From a virus, in the IMG/VR virus record IMGVR_UViG_3300042946_000447, positions 1 to 47,390 of that record: a stretch of 47,390 bases of DNA; one strand, written 5' to 3'. Shown in pieces: positions 1 to 8,206 of the stretch. Position 1 is the first letter of the stretch. Each line of letters begins with the position of its first letter. Position numbers and translations under genes: made by a program. Below the pieces are notes generated by a model. The model saw nothing but the letters and a program-made list of their open reading frames with translations. It did no database searches and was not told the DNA's origin.

Positions 1-127
1 TGCAGCCCCGAGACAACGATGCGAGACCGCCATGTGCAGATGAGGCGGTGCCGGTCCGTTCCGCTCCCCGGCAGACTTCCGGCTGATGGCGTCCACGTCG
101 CGACCGTGTTTGTCGCCGCCGTGTACT
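1..127. repeat. Left copy of 127-bp end overlap
   Basis: These 127 bases are identical to 47264-47390. The tail-hub gene is open through both copies and reads on correctly when they are merged, so the molecule is circular or circularly permuted with a unique length of 47,263 bp. The length equals a common assembler k-mer, which points to an assembly overlap and not a biological terminal repeat. Confidence 0.95.
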
Positions 128-593
128 TCTTGACCGACTCGCCGTCAGCGAAGTACAGAACACCGAACAGTTCCGCCGAGTCCACGAACGGGAACGTCGT
201 ACTGAGGGCGGTTGTCCCGCTTGTCGCTGCCGTGAATGATCCATTGCGGGAGAATGTCTTGACGTTGCCGTTGCTCACCGCCACCGCAGTTTGCGACCGC
301 ATCGCCGCACTACCTGAGGTCGTGTACGCCGCCGTCGAAGTGATGTGCGTGATGTGCTGGACCGGGTTTGTCCCGCTGTGCTGGGCGTTCAGGTATCGCG
401 TGTGGCCGCACCGCTGCGCACCACGCAATCGCCCATTGCGAGGATCGAACGCACGGACGTTGACGCATGACGCCGTTGTGGGCGCACCGTCCTGAGTCAT
501 CGGAGCCTGAGCCGAGTAGCTGCCGAATTCACTCAGTCCCCCGAACGGAAAGCGGAGGTCGATCATCAACTGTCTCGGGCCGGTGTTCCTCAT
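1..593 (-). CDS. Beta-propeller tail-hub protein, N-terminal part (gene crosses the contig joint)
   Basis: This is the 5' part of a gene that continues at 47263 and ends at 46252; the joined protein is 534 residues. I chose the ATG at 591-593: it follows an in-frame stop at 597-599 and has a strong GAGGGGG ribosome binding site 6 bases upstream. This start overlaps the glycosyltransferase gene by 65 bases. The alternative ATG at 564-566 has no such site. The segment begins MRNTGPRQLM and carries repeated short beta-strand blocks, including LYFADGE and TNTVATW, like propeller-type podovirus tail hubs of the P22 gp10 kind. The assignment rests on pattern and on position after the neck gene. A tail or neck structural role is fairly secure; the exact family is inferred. 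Confidence 0.75.
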   Translation of the reverse strand, partial: MRNTGPRQLMIDLRFPFGGLSEFGSYSAQAPMTQDGAPTTASCVNVRAFDPRNGRLRGAQRCGHTRYLNAQHSGTNPVQHITHITSTAAYTTSGSAAMRSQTAVAVSNGNVKTFSRNGSFTAATSGTTALSTTFPFVDSAELFGVLYFADGESVKKYTAATNTVATWTPSAGSLPGSGTDRHRLICTWRSRIVVSGL

Positions 594-1665
594 CCATCAC
601 CCCCTCGAAATAGCTGGTCCACCGATCCGCCATCCGTCTCGCCGTGAAGTTCTCGTGGCAGGCTGACGCTGCCGTGACGGTCATCTTGAAGTCCGAGATC
701 GCATCGAGAACCGCCCACGCCAGTTCCGCCGTGTTCTGCGGGTCGCGAATCAGCGAGCAGACTTTGCCGTATCGCTCGATGATTTCCGGGATGATTCCCG
801 TGTTCGTGCAGACCAGCGGAACACCGCGTGTCATCGCCTCGACTCGAACCAGCCCGAATCCTTCGACGGGCGACGCACACACGAGAACGTCCGCCATTGC
901 GAGGGCGTCCGCCACATCCTTCGGTTCCTTCCAAATCACTCTCTTTCCGAGCAGTTCCGTTACTTTCCGCTCAGTTTCCCCGCCGTCCATCCCCGTTCCG
1001 CAGTACATGGCGACGGTGTTTTTGCGGTGAGCGTTCAACTCTTTCACCGCTCTTGCCGCCGCAGTCGGGTCTTTCTCGGCGGAGAACCTGCCGATGTAGC
1101 CGACCACGGTTGTCTTCGGGCGAACGCCGTGTTGCAGCTTCAGTTCCCGCTGTGTGGCTCGCGGGCAGAGGCGGTCCAGTTCGACCCCGTTGTGGATCAC
1201 CACCGCATCCTTGCGACGGCCTAGCGGGATCGCCTTGAGGGCTTCCCGCGAGACCGCCACGTATCGAGTTCGCGGTCCGTCGTACTTCTCCATCTGCCGC
1301 CGGGACCAGTCCACCGCTCCGTGAGCGACGGCGACAACAACGCCCGTGTACCACTCAGGGACGGTCGTATCGCCCCAGACGAGCAGGATGTCGCAGTCGC
1401 AAACACGGTCGCACACCTCGGCGTAAGTGTCGAACCGATAAACAAACTCCGCCGAGTCTCTCCCGATATCCGAGAACCGCTTTGTCCCGAAGATCGGCAC
1501 AAAGTGCGAGAGTTCCCGTACTGAGTCCCGGTCTGTCGGAGCGCCGGGCGAGAGGCCCATGCCGACGATGCAGACCTGTTCCGGGAGATTCTTGGCGAGG
1601 GCAATCAGCCACCGCTCGACTCCCCCGGTGCAGAACACGGGACTCAGTACGCCGACTCGGATCAT
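529..1665 (-). CDS. GT4-family glycosyltransferase
   Basis: The 378-residue protein has the GT-B fold layout of group 1 (GT4) transferases. The N-terminal half starts MIRVGVLSPVF with a GGVERW loop. The C-terminal nucleotide-sugar half has GYIGRFSAEKD, then ASPVEGFGLVRVEAM near residue 270, which is the usual E-x7-E donor-binding motif. The family transfers a sugar from an activated donor to an acceptor. The ATG overlaps the stop of the upstream small virion gene (TAATG), and the 3' end overlaps the tail-hub gene, so it is translated as part of the virion operon. Its acceptor is unknown. Position suggests decoration of a virion protein, but host surface modification after infection is also possible. 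Confidence 0.88.
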   Translation of the reverse strand: MIRVGVLSPVFCTGGVERWLIALAKNLPEQVCIVGMGLSPGAPTDRDSVRELSHFVPIFGTKRFSDIGRDSAEFVYRFDTYAEVCDRVCDCDILLVWGDTTVPEWYTGVVVAVAHGAVDWSRRQMEKYDGPRTRYVAVSREALKAIPLGRRKDAVVIHNGVELDRLCPRATQRELKLQHGVRPKTTVVGYIGRFSAEKDPTAAARAVKELNAHRKNTVAMYCGTGMDGGETERKVTELLGKRVIWKEPKDVADALAMADVLVCASPVEGFGLVRVEAMTRGVPLVCTNTGIIPEIIERYGKVCSLIRDPQNTAELAWAVLDAISDFKMTVTAASACHENFTARRMADRWTSYFEGVMDEEHRPETVDDRPPLSVRGTE

Positions 1666-1901
1666 TACGGGTTCACCGCGTTGAAGTCGCAGGAAGCGAC
1701 CGTGCCTTCATTGACGTAGAACGACGTGCCGTCACCGCCGTCCAGATGCTGGAACGTGCAGCCCGGCATGTAGCCCGCCGAGCCATCCGTGGGCACCGTG
1801 TTCCCGGCGGCCTGAACCTTCTTGCCGTTGATGAACGCGATCGGGTACTCGTAGACACCCTGAGCGATCTGCACCGCAGCCAAATCCAAGGGACGACTCA
1901 T
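1665..1901 (-). CDS. Small virion-operon protein
   Basis: This 78-residue protein begins MSRPLDLAAVQ and is rich in Gly, Val and aromatic residues in a beta-like pattern (GVYEYPIAFING, GCTFQHLDGG). The start has GGAG 7 bases upstream and overlaps the stop of the neck gene (ATGA at 1898-1901). It lies between the neck protein and the glycosyltransferase. I recognise no family. A small head-completion or decoration protein is the likely role by position, and it could also be the substrate of the adjacent glycosyltransferase. Confidence 0.7.
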   Translation of the reverse strand: MSRPLDLAAVQIAQGVYEYPIAFINGKKVQAAGNTVPTDGSAGYMPGCTFQHLDGGDGTSFYVNEGTVASCDFNAVNP

Positions 1902-2872
1902 GGAGAATCTCCTGCTCCGCGATAAACAACTGGGTTTGACAACATGCGCATGCCGCTTGTTGTTCCGTTTCCGTTGTAGCCAAGGTTCCCAGACGACCCG
2001 TTTCGCTTGTCGCGCTCGATCGACGCCTGAAGGCTTTGCATGAACTTCTGGTGGGCCGGGCCTTGCTGCCCGTCAATATGAAACTCGAAGGCCGAGAGGA
2101 TCGAGTCCTTCAGTGTCTCGCTGTGGTCCGACGCGCCCCAGCCGTATTTGTTCGTCGTCGTCAGCACGTCGGGCCGCACTTCGTAGCGGTAGTAGATGAG
2201 CGTGGACGTGCGGACGTTCGGCCAGAACAGAATCTCCGACCGGCTGCCGAGAGTCGGGTCATTGACCTTGGCCCGGATCGCGTAGAGCGACGGGTATTCG
2301 AGGGCTGTTTCGTTGTCCGATTCCCGCAGATTGCGAATCTCGAACTCGGAGACCTGCCGCAACTCGCTTCGGACGGTCTGGCTCGGAGCGTAGGTCGGCG
2401 ATTGCAGCATGAAGCCGAAATCTTCCGGCAGGTCATAGTCGTCCTGCATCAGCGTGTAGGACGTGCCCGCCGCCGCCGTGACCGACGTATCAACCAGCGT
2501 GACCTGCGTGCCCGAGTCGCGGGTTGACACCTCGTAGTCCGTGGCGTTGACCTGGATCGTTCCAGCAGCCGCCCACGACGGGAATGTCCCACCCGCCAGC
2601 GTGACGACACCCGCCGCGATCGTGACTGTGCCCGTCAGGTACGGGGCCTGAAGCGTGATGATTCCATTCTTCCGCAGGAACGACCACGCATGAACGCGGT
2701 TGCCGATAGCGGGAGGCTGAAAGAACTGCCGCAGGCCAGCGTTGATACAGCGATCAACGCGGCTCTGCTCACCGGCTGTCAGGGCCGAGTAGTCCCCGGC
2801 CCCGCCGTAGAACTGCTCAACCGCGAACAGTCGCAGCGTTTGCAGGTCCAGTGTTAGCCCCGTTTCCGCCAT
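1898..2872 (-). CDS. Head-tail connector (neck) protein
   Basis: The 324-residue protein starts with a helical segment (TLRLFAVEQFYGG, then SRVDRCINAGLRQFF) that is typical of phage adaptor proteins joining portal to tail. A beta-rich insertion follows (TVTIAAGVVTLAGGTFPSWAAAGTIQV would be its core), and then a helical C-terminus (ETLKDSILSAFEFHID). It lies downstream of the capsid gene and upstream of the tail-hub gene, where connectors of podoviruses sit. AAAGG lies 6 bases upstream of the ATG. The start overlaps the preceding gene by 56 bases. The connector role is inferred from these patterns and synteny; no catalytic function is expected. Confidence 0.7.
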   Translation of the reverse strand: MAETGLTLDLQTLRLFAVEQFYGGAGDYSALTAGEQSRVDRCINAGLRQFFQPPAIGNRVHAWSFLRKNGIITLQAPYLTGTVTIAAGVVTLAGGTFPSWAAAGTIQVNATDYEVSTRDSGTQVTLVDTSVTAAAGTSYTLMQDDYDLPEDFGFMLQSPTYAPSQTVRSELRQVSEFEIRNLRESDNETALEYPSLYAIRAKVNDPTLGSRSEILFWPNVRTSTLIYYRYEVRPDVLTTTNKYGWGASDHSETLKDSILSAFEFHIDGQQGPAHQKFMQSLQASIERDKRNGSSGNLGYNGNGTTSGMRMLSNPVVYRGAGDSP

Positions 2873-3104
2873 TCGCTGCCTTTGCTGGGGTGGTCGCCTG
2901 TTTCACTTCGGCTACTGGCTCCGGAAACAGCGCCAACAAGAGCGCCATGTCGCGAAACGTCATTGAGTCCCCGCACGCTTGAAGCGAGTTGGAGAGGGTG
3001 GTCATGGCCTTGTCGAGACTTGGCCACGGTTTCCAGTCGGAGAGATGAGGTCGCCCCAGCATTTGCTGGAGCGCCTCGTTCTCCATCGCGCGATTTCTCG
3101 CCAT
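2817..3104 (-). CDS. Hypothetical virion-operon protein
   Basis: The 95-residue protein (MARNRAMENEALQ) is mostly helical with a low-complexity Ala/Gly/Asn/Thr tail (residues 70-95). It has no recognisable domain. The ribosome binding site is weak and the actual start could be the internal ATG at codon 7. It lies between the decoration-like protein and the neck protein, so a minor head component or assembly factor is possible. Confidence 0.6.
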   Translation of the reverse strand: MARNRAMENEALQQMLGRPHLSDWKPWPSLDKAMTTLSNSLQACGDSMTFRDMALLLALFPEPVAEVKQATTPAKAANGGNGANTGPANAATVRG

Positions 3105-3107
3105 TGA

Positions 3108-3908
3108 TTACGCCGTTTCCTGATGAACAAAGAGCCAGTCCGTATCGAGAGTGGCAGCAGCCGCACCCGATCCAACCAGCGCCCCGACGATGGGATTGAG
3201 AGCCACCGCGAGCGGGAACGTCGCCGCCGCAATGTTTGTCCCGGTGACGTAGGTCGTGCTTTCCACGCCGTTCACCAGAACACGGATTCGCTTACTCGAC
3301 TCAGCGCGGGGTTCGTAGACGAAACCCAGCTTCACGAACGTGTCCGCCGTCATGGTCGCCACGCCAGCAATTGCGGTCTGGAGAGCCTGACCGGTCTTGC
3401 GGTACACAAAGTTGACCGTGCCCCCGGCAGCGTTCAGAACCTGAAAGCCGATGAAGTCCACGTCAGCCAGCGCACCCGTCGAGTCCGCCAGCAGGGCGTC
3501 AGCGACGAGACCCTTCTTGCCCAGCCCGGCGACGAACGCCAGCGAGTTGTTCGACACGAGCGACTTCTTCAGTCGAATCTCGAACGCCACCCGCCCGACA
3601 TCACTCGCCGTGCTGATCGCGTACGGAGCCGAGTTGGCTTCCGCCGGACCCCAGTTCGCTTCGTCGTTGGCCGTTCCGTCCATCGAAATGCGGACGCCAC
3701 CACCAGCAAGGTCAGGCGTGCCCCCGACAGTACAGCCCGTTCCGGCGTGAGTCGTCAGTCCAGCCGTGGCCGTAAGGAAGTCGTTGAAGTAGGTGTAGCC
3801 TTCGCGCCCGTACAGGGTGCCACGCTCGAACGACAGGTTCTTCAGGATCGGTTCCGACACGCCCCGGTAGGACGAGGACGGAACCAGGATGCCGCCAACA
3901 TCTGCCAT
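3108..3908 (-). CDS. Jelly-roll (LamG-like) head decoration or fibre protein
   Basis: The 266-residue protein has a leader of about 50 residues, then a beta-sandwich pattern typical of concanavalin/LamG-like domains: alternating strands such as VGRVAFEIRLKKS, VDFIGFQVLN, VKLGFVYEP and RIRVLVNGV, with the customary FVYE...RVLVNGV pair near the end. It immediately follows the major capsid gene, with AGGAG 7 bases before the ATG. By position it is probably a capsid decoration protein. A lectin-type role in binding surface glycans is also possible. Confidence 0.65.
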   Translation of the reverse strand: MADVGGILVPSSSYRGVSEPILKNLSFERGTLYGREGYTYFNDFLTATAGLTTHAGTGCTVGGTPDLAGGGVRISMDGTANDEANWGPAEANSAPYAISTASDVGRVAFEIRLKKSLVSNNSLAFVAGLGKKGLVADALLADSTGALADVDFIGFQVLNAAGGTVNFVYRKTGQALQTAIAGVATMTADTFVKLGFVYEPRAESSKRIRVLVNGVESTTYVTGTNIAAATFPLAVALNPIVGALVGSGAAAATLDTDWLFVHQETA

Positions 3909-3964
3909 AATGAAACTCCTTCAGGAGAAAAATTCTGTGGGGAAGAAACGCGGTTCGCTTCTGG

Positions 3965-5038
3965 TTACGTGTCAGCCGAACCGCTCGTGCTGTTGTAAAG
4001 CACGAAGTTCTTCCGCCGGTTGAGGCAGACGAAGTTCCCTTCGGTGTAGACGTGAACCGTGTTCATCGTCGGCTGGGTCTTGTCCTTCATCGGGCGGTAG
4101 GTCTTCTGCTTCCACCCGTTGTGGTACTTGTAAACCCAGTCGTCGAAGCTGATCCCGTAGAACGGATTGTTCGTCGTGTTGGTCTGCAACCACGCCACGG
4201 CGTGAATCGGGTTGCCACGGTAGTGAGCCTTGCCCCAGTACAGGCCGAGGTCAGGAGCGCTTTCCGGGCCAATGTTATCCCGTCGCGTTTCCATCAACCG
4301 CACGATCTGCTTGTGGTTGTCCCACGTCGTGAAGTAGGCATGCTTCGGCATCTTGCTGCCGGTGCCCAACTGATTCATCGAGACCGGCGACTTGAAGGAC
4401 GTGTTCCACGTCGCATCGTCCAGCTTGTCGATGAAGTTCGGAATGTCGATCGCCGAGAACGCCCCGGTGTAGTTGCGCCAGTTCGTGGTCGTCGAAGGCG
4501 AAACACCCGCGACATCCGTGAATCCGCCGCCGGGCAACTGACCGTTGAACCCGAGGGTGGCGTTCTGGACCAGCCAGTATTTGATCCCGTTCATCGACAG
4601 GTTGTCAGTGCTGGAAACCGGGCGACCCCAGAACTGGTTTTCCACGACATCGGCCAGCGAACGCATGGCGTCCATCTGCCGCGTCTTGATCATGTCCACG
4701 ATCCGGCGCTTGCCGCCCTCGTTAGCCGACACTTCCTGATCGTCATACGACCAGTTCGTGTTCGCCTGACGGAACGAGATCGTCGCCTGCTGCTGCAGGT
4801 TGGCGATCGTCGGGTTGAGGGTCTGCCCCACGCCGACCATCTGCGCCGGGTTATTCGAGGACGTCACCAGATTCCATTTGTAGGAGTGGCTTTCGGCCCC
4901 TTCCGACTTCATCATGCCGATGCACTCTTCGGCCTTGTATTCCCGGAGCGTCTGGAACAAGTCGATGACGCCCTTTTCTTCAAACTCCGCGATCTGGCTG
5001 AGAACCAGGTCGGCGATATCCAGCAACTGAATTGCCAT
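3965..5038 (-). CDS. Major capsid protein
   Basis: The 357-residue protein follows the scaffold gene and has the size and layout of HK97-fold capsid proteins of podoviruses. It has an N-terminal helical arm (MAIQLLDIADLVLSQIAEFEE would span residues 1-21), a strand-rich E-loop-like part (SYKWNLVTSS), a long spine helix (RIVDMIKTRQMDAMRSL), and a C-terminal beta domain ending VCLNRRKNFVLYNS. GAGGAG lies 8 bases upstream of the ATG. Many such phage proteins share the GIKYWLVQN and FTTWDN patterns. It forms the icosahedral shell on the scaffold. Confidence is high from gene order plus pattern. Confidence 0.88.
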   Translation of the reverse strand: MAIQLLDIADLVLSQIAEFEEKGVIDLFQTLREYKAEECIGMMKSEGAESHSYKWNLVTSSNNPAQMVGVGQTLNPTIANLQQQATISFRQANTNWSYDDQEVSANEGGKRRIVDMIKTRQMDAMRSLADVVENQFWGRPVSSTDNLSMNGIKYWLVQNATLGFNGQLPGGGFTDVAGVSPSTTTNWRNYTGAFSAIDIPNFIDKLDDATWNTSFKSPVSMNQLGTGSKMPKHAYFTTWDNHKQIVRLMETRRDNIGPESAPDLGLYWGKAHYRGNPIHAVAWLQTNTTNNPFYGISFDDWVYKYHNGWKQKTYRPMKDKTQPTMNTVHVYTEGNFVCLNRRKNFVLYNSTSGSADT

Positions 5039-5053
5039 GTGCGATGCTCCTCA

Positions 5054-6064
5054 TTAGCGGTTCGAGAGAACCTGATCCCATTGGGCGTCAAGGCGTGACT
5101 GAGCCGACGCGGTAACTGCTTTCCGGGCCGGTGACGCAGTGGTTTGCCTCATCCGATCCGCCACGCGACCCTGAACCATGACCTTCTGCTGTTGAGTCAG
5201 CCGGTCGAAGAACAGTCCGTGGAACGCTCGCTTCGCCATCTGGTCCAAGGGCGGCATCGCATCGCCTCGGCTTCGGTGGTAAGCGATCTCCTTCTCAACC
5301 TGCTGGGCGACTTGCCTGCGGGCTTCCTTCTGCGACGCATCGCTCAGGGCGGAAACCTTCCCTCGCCCGACGATCGTCTCGTCCAATCCATCCAGTGCGG
5401 CATCGAACTGGTCGTAAAACGCCTGTTGCGCCGCTTGCTGGGCCGACTGCTGCATCTGCGCCAGATAGGGCAGGTGTTGCTGGAACTGATTCAGCACCGG
5501 AGCCAACTGCTGGAACCGCTGCTCGTAGTGAGCGTGAACACCCTGAAGGTGTTGGTTGAAGTGCCCAATCGCACCACGGATTCCTTCGTCGTACAATTCC
5601 TCGTCACCGGGCAGCTTGTACGGCTGGAACCCTTGGTACTGTTGTGCCGGAGTTTGTGGCGTTTGTGTCGGAGCGGCTTGCCTTTGCATCAACTCGCCGA
5701 AGCGGTTGACCATCGAGCGAAAGACGTTCGGGTCGCCGATCCGCTGCAAGTCCCGCTGGGAAACACCCAACGCCTGCGCGTACTGAAAATCCTGTTGCGT
5801 CCACTGGGCCTGCGGAGCATGTTGTGGCGCAGCCTGAGAACTCCCGGCCGGAGCAGCAGGCCGCTCCCCAGTAGCTACCGCGTCCGGCGCGGGAGACTCA
5901 GACGGTTCGTTTCGGGCGGTTTCGTCCGCCAAGACAGAATCCCACTGGGCTTCCAGTTGACTGGGAGCCTCGGGCGTGGAAAGCGAATCAGACGCATCGG
6001 CACCGAGCGTATCGGTGGACGCGGAAACATCTGCAGCCGCAGATTCGAGAACTTCTTCCGACAT
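5054..6064 (-). CDS. Scaffolding protein
   Basis: About 336 residues, Gln- and Ala-rich, acidic at the N-terminus (SASTDTLGAD, DSLSTPEAPSQLE), with long helices in the middle (QMQQSAQQAAQQAFYDQF) and a basic C-terminus ending AQWDQVLSNR. This charge layout and the place between portal and capsid genes are typical of capsid scaffolds. The frame is open up to a TTG at 6118, but that codon lies inside the operator, so I prefer the ATG at 6062-6064, which has AAGG 9 bases upstream; ATG 6070 is an alternative. The motif AQWD recurs near both ends. The gene has its own predicted promoter. Confidence 0.83.
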   Translation of the reverse strand: MSEEVLESAAADVSASTDTLGADASDSLSTPEAPSQLEAQWDSVLADETARNEPSESPAPDAVATGERPAAPAGSSQAAPQHAPQAQWTQQDFQYAQALGVSQRDLQRIGDPNVFRSMVNRFGELMQRQAAPTQTPQTPAQQYQGFQPYKLPGDEELYDEGIRGAIGHFNQHLQGVHAHYEQRFQQLAPVLNQFQQHLPYLAQMQQSAQQAAQQAFYDQFDAALDGLDETIVGRGKVSALSDASQKEARRQVAQQVEKEIAYHRSRGDAMPPLDQMAKRAFHGLFFDRLTQQQKVMVQGRVADRMRQTTASPARKAVTASAQSRLDAQWDQVLSNR

Positions 6065-6107
6065 ACCCATCAGCCTTGGGGGAGCGGCTGGGGGAAGGGC
6101 TTCGCCT

Positions 6108-6137
6108 AAATTAGACAAACTTGTCCGATTTTGTCAA
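6108..6137 (-). promoter_or_regulatory. Late promoter with palindromic operator, copy A
   Basis: On the minus strand, TTGACA (6132-6137) and TAATTT (6108-6113) are 18 bases apart, a sigma70-like pair. Between them lies a near-perfect palindrome at 6113-6126 (GGACAA-GT-TTGTCT). The same palindrome with the same AATTTAGG flank recurs at 11025-11038 and 35754-35767. The -35 box overlaps the stop codon of the upstream gene. A protein bound here would block the polymerase site, so it is a likely repressor target, or an activator site if the -10 is weak. Confidence 0.6.
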
Positions 6138-6436
6138 TCCCCATTGTCGTCGTAAACTACCCACCCCTTTTTTCGCAGCACCTGATCACGCTGCCGGTAC
6201 GACCGGAAGACCTGATTACCCTTCTTGTCGTACTCGACGTGCAGCCCGTACTTAGCCGCCTCGGCGACCGCTTCGGCGATCTGATTTGGCTGGACGCCCG
6301 AGGAGATGCTGTGAATCTGCGCGTTCGGTCGCAGGGTCATGCCGTGAATGGCAAGCTCCGTTGCCCGTCGCTCCTTCTGCTGCTTTGCCAACTGCTCGTA
6401 CACCTCTTGGGTGAACTCTCCGTTGAACTCCACCAT
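6134..6436 (-). CDS. Hypothetical protein between portal and scaffold
   Basis: The 100-residue protein has a long charged helix (EVYEQLAKQQKERRATELAIH), then AIAEAVAEAAKYGLHVEYDKKG-like helix and strand, ending GWVVYDDNGD. GAGG lies just upstream of the ATG. No domain is recognised. A minor head-assembly or portal-associated role is possible because of its place in the head module. Its stop codon lies in the promoter of the scaffold gene. Confidence 0.68.
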   Translation of the reverse strand: MVEFNGEFTQEVYEQLAKQQKERRATELAIHGMTLRPNAQIHSISSGVQPNQIAEAVAEAAKYGLHVEYDKKGNQVFRSYRQRDQVLRKKGWVVYDDNGD

Positions 6437-6470
6437 GTGAACCTCGCTGCGGGGAGCGGCGAGGGAAAAA

Positions 6471-8204
6471 CTACGCGGGCGACTGCGACCTGCCGCCTTG
6501 AGCCATCATCTGGTTGATCAGGGTCGTCTCGTCCCCCTGCATGCCCCCGGCCCCGCGCGACACGCGATTCTCGGTCGAGACTTTGACCGGCGGCGTCATC
6601 GGCGTTTTCTTGGACACGTCCGGCGTCCCCATCTGGAGCGGCTGGCCGTTGACCGTCACGAGGTCCGCGATCTCGGGCATGTTGCTGTAGCGGGCGATGA
6701 GCTTGAGGAACTCCGGCACGTTCGGGGTGATCCCAGCCTGCTGAAGCATCGGAGCCATCGGCAGAATGATTTGCGTCATGACCTGACTGACCTGCGACAG
6801 TTTGGCCGAAGGCGGCTGCTCGGTCATCGAGTACGGTTGCAGTTCCAGTTCGTTCAGGAAGAAGTCGTACCCCCGCTCGTCCGGTTGCAGCACGCTCGGA
6901 ATTGGACCCATCGGGGACTGAAGAATCACCTCGTACGTGATGGCGGGGTCGGTCCACATCCAATACGCGAAGTCCGTGACGACCCGCTTCGTGAACTCAC
7001 TCACCCGCGCCGACATGGCGGTGATGCGGGCCGATGAGTTGGTGTTGAGAATCTGGTCCTGCGTGGCGGTGTTCGCCATCGACCCCAGTCCGCCGAGGGT
7101 GTCAAGGTTCCCCGCCGCCCACGAGAACTCCTTCTTGAGTTGCATGAAGTAGGCAAAGTTCCGCTGGTCGATCCCGCCGTACTGCTGCTCGACGATCGCC
7201 TGCGGGTCCGCCGCCGACACAACTTCCCCGTCCTTCGCGTCCATGATCTTGCGGGCGTCGTCCTCGTTGTTGTTCGGGACAATGCCGATCTGCTTCGATC
7301 GCTCGGCCTGCCGGTGAATCTGGCGAAACACGCTGTTCGCCATCTCGTGCAGTGGCTTCCACGTCAACGCGGGAGCCAGCGGCATGCTGTTCCCTTCCAC
7401 GTCGTTGTAGAAGAGGGCGTGACACGGACCACCCGGCGGACCTTCCCAGTCCCGCACCATCAGCGGGGCGGTGAGGTAATCCGGGTAGTACGTCACAATC
7501 AACTTCTCGCGACGGAGAAACACTTCGAGAACACGGCACCACTTCCCGATGCGGCCCTCGGTCGGATCGCCAGACAGGTCATTGAGCGGATCGTCAGTCC
7601 CCGACTTCTTCTCTGTGGGGCGGATTTCCTTCCGCACCTGCTCGTCGAAGTCCGGGTTGTCCTTCAGGTCGTCGTACCGCATGTCGATGTAGTGGCCGTA
7701 GTAGTCGGCCTCGTCGATCGTCGCCGCCGACATATCCTGCACCCAGTTCTCCAGCAGGATCGGTTCGAGGTATGGGGTCGCGTAGTCCGTCTCCTCGCCC
7801 ATGACGGAGATCGTCCCCGCCGACTTGATGCCCACCTTCACCAGCCCCATGCCAAAGATCGACGCGATGACCGCACGTTGCAGGGCTTCCTTGATCGCGG
7901 GCGACTTCAGCTCCTGGTTGATGAGGGCTTCGAGTTTGAGAGACGCAGCCTTGTACCGATCCTGTTTCGTCCGCACCGTGACCTGCGGAGCCTTTGCCAT
8001 CAGGCTTTGGGTGTAGATCGTCGCCGCCACTTCGAGCAGATTCAGCGGATTTTCTTCCACGCCCACGGACGGCGAATAGCTGCTGCCGACGTACTGCGCG
8101 ATGAGTTGCTTGTAGTTGTCGCGGAACGGTTCCATCCGCAGATTCGACTTACGAATCGCGTTGTTCAGTTCCGTGAGTCCGACTTCCGATCTCGGGTCGA
8201 TCAT
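6471..8204 (-). CDS. Portal protein
   Basis: The 577-residue protein matches podovirus-type portals in size and layout: an N-terminal helical wing (FRDNYKQLIAQYVGSSY), the early APQVTVRT segment, a beta-rich stem region with VLEVFLRREKLIVTYYPDYL, and a long central helix run around ELKSPAIKEALQRAVIAS. The C-terminal part is Pro/Gln-rich (LPMAPMLQQAGITPNVPEF). The dodecameric portal forms the DNA entry vertex and binds terminase. The gene follows the large terminase; the ATG at 8202-8204 has GAGG 8 bases upstream and sits just past the terminase stop. An in-frame TTG six bases earlier is less likely. Confidence 0.87.
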   Translation of the reverse strand: MIDPRSEVGLTELNNAIRKSNLRMEPFRDNYKQLIAQYVGSSYSPSVGVEENPLNLLEVAATIYTQSLMAKAPQVTVRTKQDRYKAASLKLEALINQELKSPAIKEALQRAVIASIFGMGLVKVGIKSAGTISVMGEETDYATPYLEPILLENWVQDMSAATIDEADYYGHYIDMRYDDLKDNPDFDEQVRKEIRPTEKKSGTDDPLNDLSGDPTEGRIGKWCRVLEVFLRREKLIVTYYPDYLTAPLMVRDWEGPPGGPCHALFYNDVEGNSMPLAPALTWKPLHEMANSVFRQIHRQAERSKQIGIVPNNNEDDARKIMDAKDGEVVSAADPQAIVEQQYGGIDQRNFAYFMQLKKEFSWAAGNLDTLGGLGSMANTATQDQILNTNSSARITAMSARVSEFTKRVVTDFAYWMWTDPAITYEVILQSPMGPIPSVLQPDERGYDFFLNELELQPYSMTEQPPSAKLSQVSQVMTQIILPMAPMLQQAGITPNVPEFLKLIARYSNMPEIADLVTVNGQPLQMGTPDVSKKTPMTPPVKVSTENRVSRGAGGMQGDETTLINQMMAQGGRSQSPA

Positions 8205-8206
8205 GC

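Noticed and set aside
1-127. Biological direct terminal repeat like those of T7-type phages
   Set aside because: The length equals a common assembler k-mer and the repeat lies inside a gene, so an assembly overlap is the simpler reading.
6065-6118. TTG start for the scaffold at 6118
   Set aside because: It lies inside the operator and upstream of the expected transcript start; ATG at 6064 has a normal ribosome binding site.
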